From Archangium lipolyticum (GTDB taxonomy: Bacteria > Myxococcota > Myxococcia > Myxococcales > Myxococcaceae), in contig NZ_JANKBZ010000002.1 in NCBI RefSeq assembly GCF_024623785.1, positions 744,001 through 808,000 on the forward strand: DNA of 64,000 nucleotides, in the 5' to 3' direction. Shown here one piece after another: positions 61,971-64,000 of the stretch (its first letter is position 1; every line of letters begins with the position of its first letter). A program made the position numbers and the translations under genes. The notes under the pieces are model-generated. The model was not told the DNA's origin. It made no database searches and was given only the letters and a program-made list of their open reading frames with translations.

Positions 61971-62041
61971 GCCTGAAACTCCGGCTCCAACAACGGCCTC
62001 TACCTCCCCAGGTCCCTTCGTGGTGAGCGCGACGTAACGGC

Positions 62042-62047
62042 TATACT
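62042..62047 (+). promoter_or_regulatory. Candidate -10 box of a nearly leaderless mRNA
   Basis: TATACT matches the -10 consensus at five of six bases and lies eight bases before the ATG at 62055. Transcription would start at or within a base or two of the start codon. No -35 match is found, and there is no ribosome site before the ATG. Confidence 0.3.
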
Positions 62048-62054
62048 GCCCTCC

Positions 62055-62942
62055 ATGCGTCGGCTCCTCCTTCCGCTCATCTTGGCCGTTACGCCGTGGG
62101 GCTGTACCCGTGATGCGGCCCCGAATGTCAGCAACCCGCCGGTCCCCTCCGTGGTGGAGGGCCGCGTGGTGGACGACTCGGGCGAGGGCGTGGCGCACGT
62201 CTCGTTGACATTGACCGACACCACCCGGCTCAGCGGCCACGTCGACAAGAACGGCTGCGGCACCTACCACCCGCAGGAGTCCGTCTGGACCGGGCCCGAT
62301 GGCCGGTTCCGCGCGGAACTGCCCTTCACGCCGAACGAAGTATCGGTGTCGCAGGCGCCCGACGACTTCGACCCGCCGCGCAACCGGCTACCGGTGATGC
62401 CGGGTGAAGAGATGACAGTGACGCTGCGGCGCATCGCCTGGCTTGTCTACGAGGGGCAGGTGGTGGATGCGCAGGGAGTGCCGCTGGCCCAGGTACGCAT
62501 CGAGCCGGGCGAGAGCACTGACGACAGTGGCCATTTCAAGTTCAAGCTGCGTCCCGAGGTGCCGCCGGAGCAGTTCCGCTTCCGCAAGATGGGCTTCAAG
62601 CCGGTCTTCGTGCCCGCCGGTGAGACGGCGAAGGTGGTGCTGCGCGAGCGGCGGACGCTGGTGAAGGTGAAGCTCCTCGACGAGAAGACGAAGCAGCCGG
62701 CCGGGGGCCTGTACCGTGTCGCGGCGTACCGTGGTGGTGAGCGGCTCAGCTTCTGCACCGCGGGAGACGTGGAGGTGACCCACGAGCCGGCCGTGGGGGA
62801 GTGCACCCTCGATGCGGAGCCGGGCCCGGTCGAGCTGCGCGTCGAGGGCAAGCCGGTGCGCAGGCTCGAGGTGGCCGTCGCGCCGCAAGAGGTGTCCCTC
62901 GAGGTGGCGCCACCGCCACCGCCGCCGGGCAACCCCTACTGA
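62055..62942 (+). CDS. Lipoprotein with carboxypeptidase-regulatory-like repeats
   Basis: A 295-residue exported lipoprotein. The N-terminus MRRLLLPLILAVTPWGC carries a lipobox (TPWGC). Two CarboxypepD_reg-like beta-sandwich modules follow: GRVVDDSGEGVAHVSLTLTD near 36-55 and GQVVDAQGVPLAQVRIEPGE near 133-152, the second ending in a beta-rich stretch (FRFRKMGFKPVFVPAG). The C-terminus is Pro-rich (PPPPPPGNPY). Such modules usually mediate binding or anchoring rather than catalysis. It may be translated from a leaderless mRNA. It converges on the Cys-containing frame downstream. Function unknown. Confidence 0.75.
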   Translation: MRRLLLPLILAVTPWGCTRDAAPNVSNPPVPSVVEGRVVDDSGEGVAHVSLTLTDTTRLSGHVDKNGCGTYHPQESVWTGPDGRFRAELPFTPNEVSVSQAPDDFDPPRNRLPVMPGEEMTVTLRRIAWLVYEGQVVDAQGVPLAQVRIEPGESTDDSGHFKFKLRPEVPPEQFRFRKMGFKPVFVPAGETAKVVLRERRTLVKVKLLDEKTKQPAGGLYRVAAYRGGERLSFCTAGDVEVTHEPAVGECTLDAEPGPVELRVEGKPVRRLEVAVAPQEVSLEVAPPPPPPGNPY

Positions 62943-63003
62943 GGGGGAGCCTTTGCCAGGAGAGGATGAGCAGCTCGCGCGGCGAGCTCAAAATGAGGTC
63001 GGA

Positions 63004-63297
63004 CTACCGCAACAGTTCGATTCGATACTGGAACCGCTGCATGGTGGGGGCGAACGGATTTGTCTGCGAGGAAGCCAACGTGTCGAACAGCTTGCGCCAG
63101 CGCTCCTGATGGAACCGGTTGTGGAACCAGGCGAAGTCCCGTTCCTCTGCGGCAAGGCGTAGAAGCACAGGGTCCTTCTCGAAGAAGGACAAGAGCTGCT
63201 CATCCTGCTCGCGCGAAGAAAAGAAATACAGTGCTGTCAATCCGCCAATACACCTGCGCCAGCTCTTGTCTGGAGGGCTGCTGCTCGGCAGGCTCAC
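63004..63297 (-). CDS. Hypothetical protein, probably 5'-truncated
   Basis: A 97-residue frame from a GTG at 63297. The protein contains CIGGLTALYFFSSREQDEQL and ends QRFQYRIELLR, and I recognise no family. The same frame continues open upstream for 54 more codons to a TAG at 63460-63462, and those codons read like protein: Cys-spaced (TQCSRKDTPECQNHERAV) and then an even helical stretch (KALLSQGPAALDSALEIIQ). No ATG, GTG or TTG lies between the TAG and 63297. Either an upstream part was lost, a frameshift or nonsense change removed the start, or an unusual start is used. The base composition is lower in G+C than the rest of the window. Confidence 0.45.
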   Translation of the reverse strand: MSLPSSSPPDKSWRRCIGGLTALYFFSSREQDEQLLSFFEKDPVLLRLAAEERDFAWFHNRFHQERWRKLFDTLASSQTNPFAPTMQRFQYRIELLR

Positions 63298-63795
63298 CTT
63301 GCAATTGCGCTGGATGATCTCCAGCGCGGAGTCCAGGGCAGCCGGGCCTTGGCTCAGCAGTGCCTTCTTCGCACGAACGGCGCGCTCATGGTTCTGGCAC
63401 TCGGGGGTGTCCTTTCGCGAGCACTGGGTGGCCTGCTGAGCGGTAGCCGGCTGCTCGCCCTAGGCTGGTGCGTCTAACGCGATGCCCTGGCCCCTCTCAC
63501 CGCGCCCGAGGTGTTGGCGCGTTCGGTGCCGCGCCGCTGTCCTTCCCCACCAGACCCGAGCATTGGCTGCTGTTGGAGTGTGCTCCACCAGACAGGCATG
63601 GGGGGCGGTACGACCTGTGCGGCGCCCCTTCGGTACACTCGGCGTGAAACTGAGTTTCTGGGCCAGATTCGCCAGCCCAGAAATACGAGGGAAACCACAA
63701 AAAAACTAGTTGCCTGCATGTGGGAGGCAAAAGCTCAAACCGCCGAACCCGAATAGCAACGCGAGACCGTAGAGACAGAGTCAGGAGGACAACAG
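63298..63795. other. Lower-GC stretch between the truncated frame and the right-edge lipoprotein
   Basis: No complete gene is seen here. It holds the upstream extension of the truncated frame (to 63459), then about 335 bases with no recognisable gene. A 9-bp perfect inverted repeat, TTTCTGGGC (63655-63663) with GCCCAGAAA (63675-63683), may be an operator or terminator. An A7 run lies at 63701-63707. The composition is visibly richer in A+T than the preceding 60 kb, which suggests transferred or variable DNA. Confidence 0.5.
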
Positions 63796-64000
63796 ATGAG
63801 GCTGATTGCCTTGATAACGGCCGTAGCCATGGCGTGCGTTGGATGCGCTCATGCGCAGCGCCCGGAATCCAGAATCTATGTCGTCTCCAAAAGCGCTGAG
63901 GGGTTGGGTGCCGCGATCGCTACTGGCGGTTCTGGTGGCCATGATTGCCAACAAGAGCACGTGGAGTGCATGCAACGCTGCTGGGACAACCGCTATCCGT
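63796..64000 (+). CDS. Cys-rich lipoprotein, SitA-like (partial, runs off window)
   Basis: Residues 1-68 are visible; the gene continues past the window. The N-terminus MRLIALITAVAMACVGC carries a lipobox (ACVGC). After a short linker, Cys residues cluster (GGHDCQQEHVECMQRCWDNR), the layout I associate with TIGR02269/SitA-type lipoproteins of myxobacteria. In those, an N-terminal lipid-anchored part is followed by a variable C-terminal toxin passed between kin by outer-membrane exchange. The assignment is from memory of the family's look, not a search, and the toxin part is off the window. A CAGGAGG site precedes the ATG. An immunity gene would be expected downstream. Confidence 0.6.
   Translation, partial: MRLIALITAVAMACVGCAHAQRPESRIYVVSKSAEGLGAAIATGGSGGHDCQQEHVECMQRCWDNRYP

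Overview
The window is about 64 kb of very GC-rich DNA with strong third-position G/C bias. Its gene content points to a myxobacterium of the Cystobacterineae (Archangium/Cystobacter-like). The supporting signs are a DUF2378 (TIGR02265) protein, a family known essentially only from Myxococcales; many long PAS/GAF hybrid histidine kinases; a spoVR-DUF444-prkA operon; several Cys-anchored lipoproteins of myxobacterial style; and a Cys-rich lipoprotein at the right edge that resembles the SitA kin-discrimination toxins. No rRNA, tRNA, CRISPR array, insertion sequence or phage gene was recognised.

Layout. 0-8 kb: the 5' part of cstA, then a leftward operon encoding an alkylglycerone-phosphate-synthase-like flavoenzyme, GlpD and a cytochrome P450. 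These are followed by a rightward beta-lactamase-fold hydrolase, a leftward M14 carboxypeptidase and a Spy/LTXXQ protein. 8-13.5 kb: dnaE, then a translationally coupled pair that looks like the peroxisomal-type auxiliary enzymes of unsaturated fatty-acid beta-oxidation (dienoyl-CoA isomerase and Tyr-less 2,4-dienoyl-CoA reductase). 13.6-26 kb: a giant repeat-built surface lipoprotein with two lamin-tail domains, a STAS/SpoIIAA-like protein behind a structured leader, glycogen phosphorylase, the DUF2378 protein, a SAM methyltransferase and an M23 endopeptidase. 26-31 kb: the leftward operon prkA-DUF444-spoVR, a stress/sporulation kinase module.

31-43 kb is a sensory island: a CHASE3 hybrid kinase, a GT39-type membrane glycosyltransferase, a receiver-PAS-PAS-GAF-GAF protein with no output domain, and two overlapping leftward histidine kinases.

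43.5-53.6 kb is a copper/silver-type efflux system: a RelE/ParE-like small protein, a cupredoxin-domain protein, a membrane histidine kinase plus NtrC-type sigma-54 activator, and the divergent TolC-CusB-CusA RND operon. I find good -24/-12 (sigma-54) promoter elements facing both ways from the intergenic region, and a third with the same sequence pattern in front of the RelE-like gene. This suggests one sigma-54 regulon, autoregulated by its own two-component system.

53.6-63 kb: OsmC and pirin genes divergent around an 18-bp palindrome, an HU-like protein with a basic tail, a DAG-repeat lipoprotein, a PhyH dioxygenase, a methyltransferase, fhs (formate-THF ligase), a double NTF2-like lipoprotein and a CarboxypepD_reg lipoprotein. 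The last kilobase is visibly less GC-rich and looks accessory. It holds a Cys-containing reading frame with no start codon where one is expected, then a good ribosome site leading into the SitA-like lipoprotein that runs off the window.

Work was by eye. Coordinates of starts were chosen from family alignment, Shine-Dalgarno (SD) sites and, in the efflux region, predicted transcription starts. Promoters and RNA folds are pattern-based and unmeasured.
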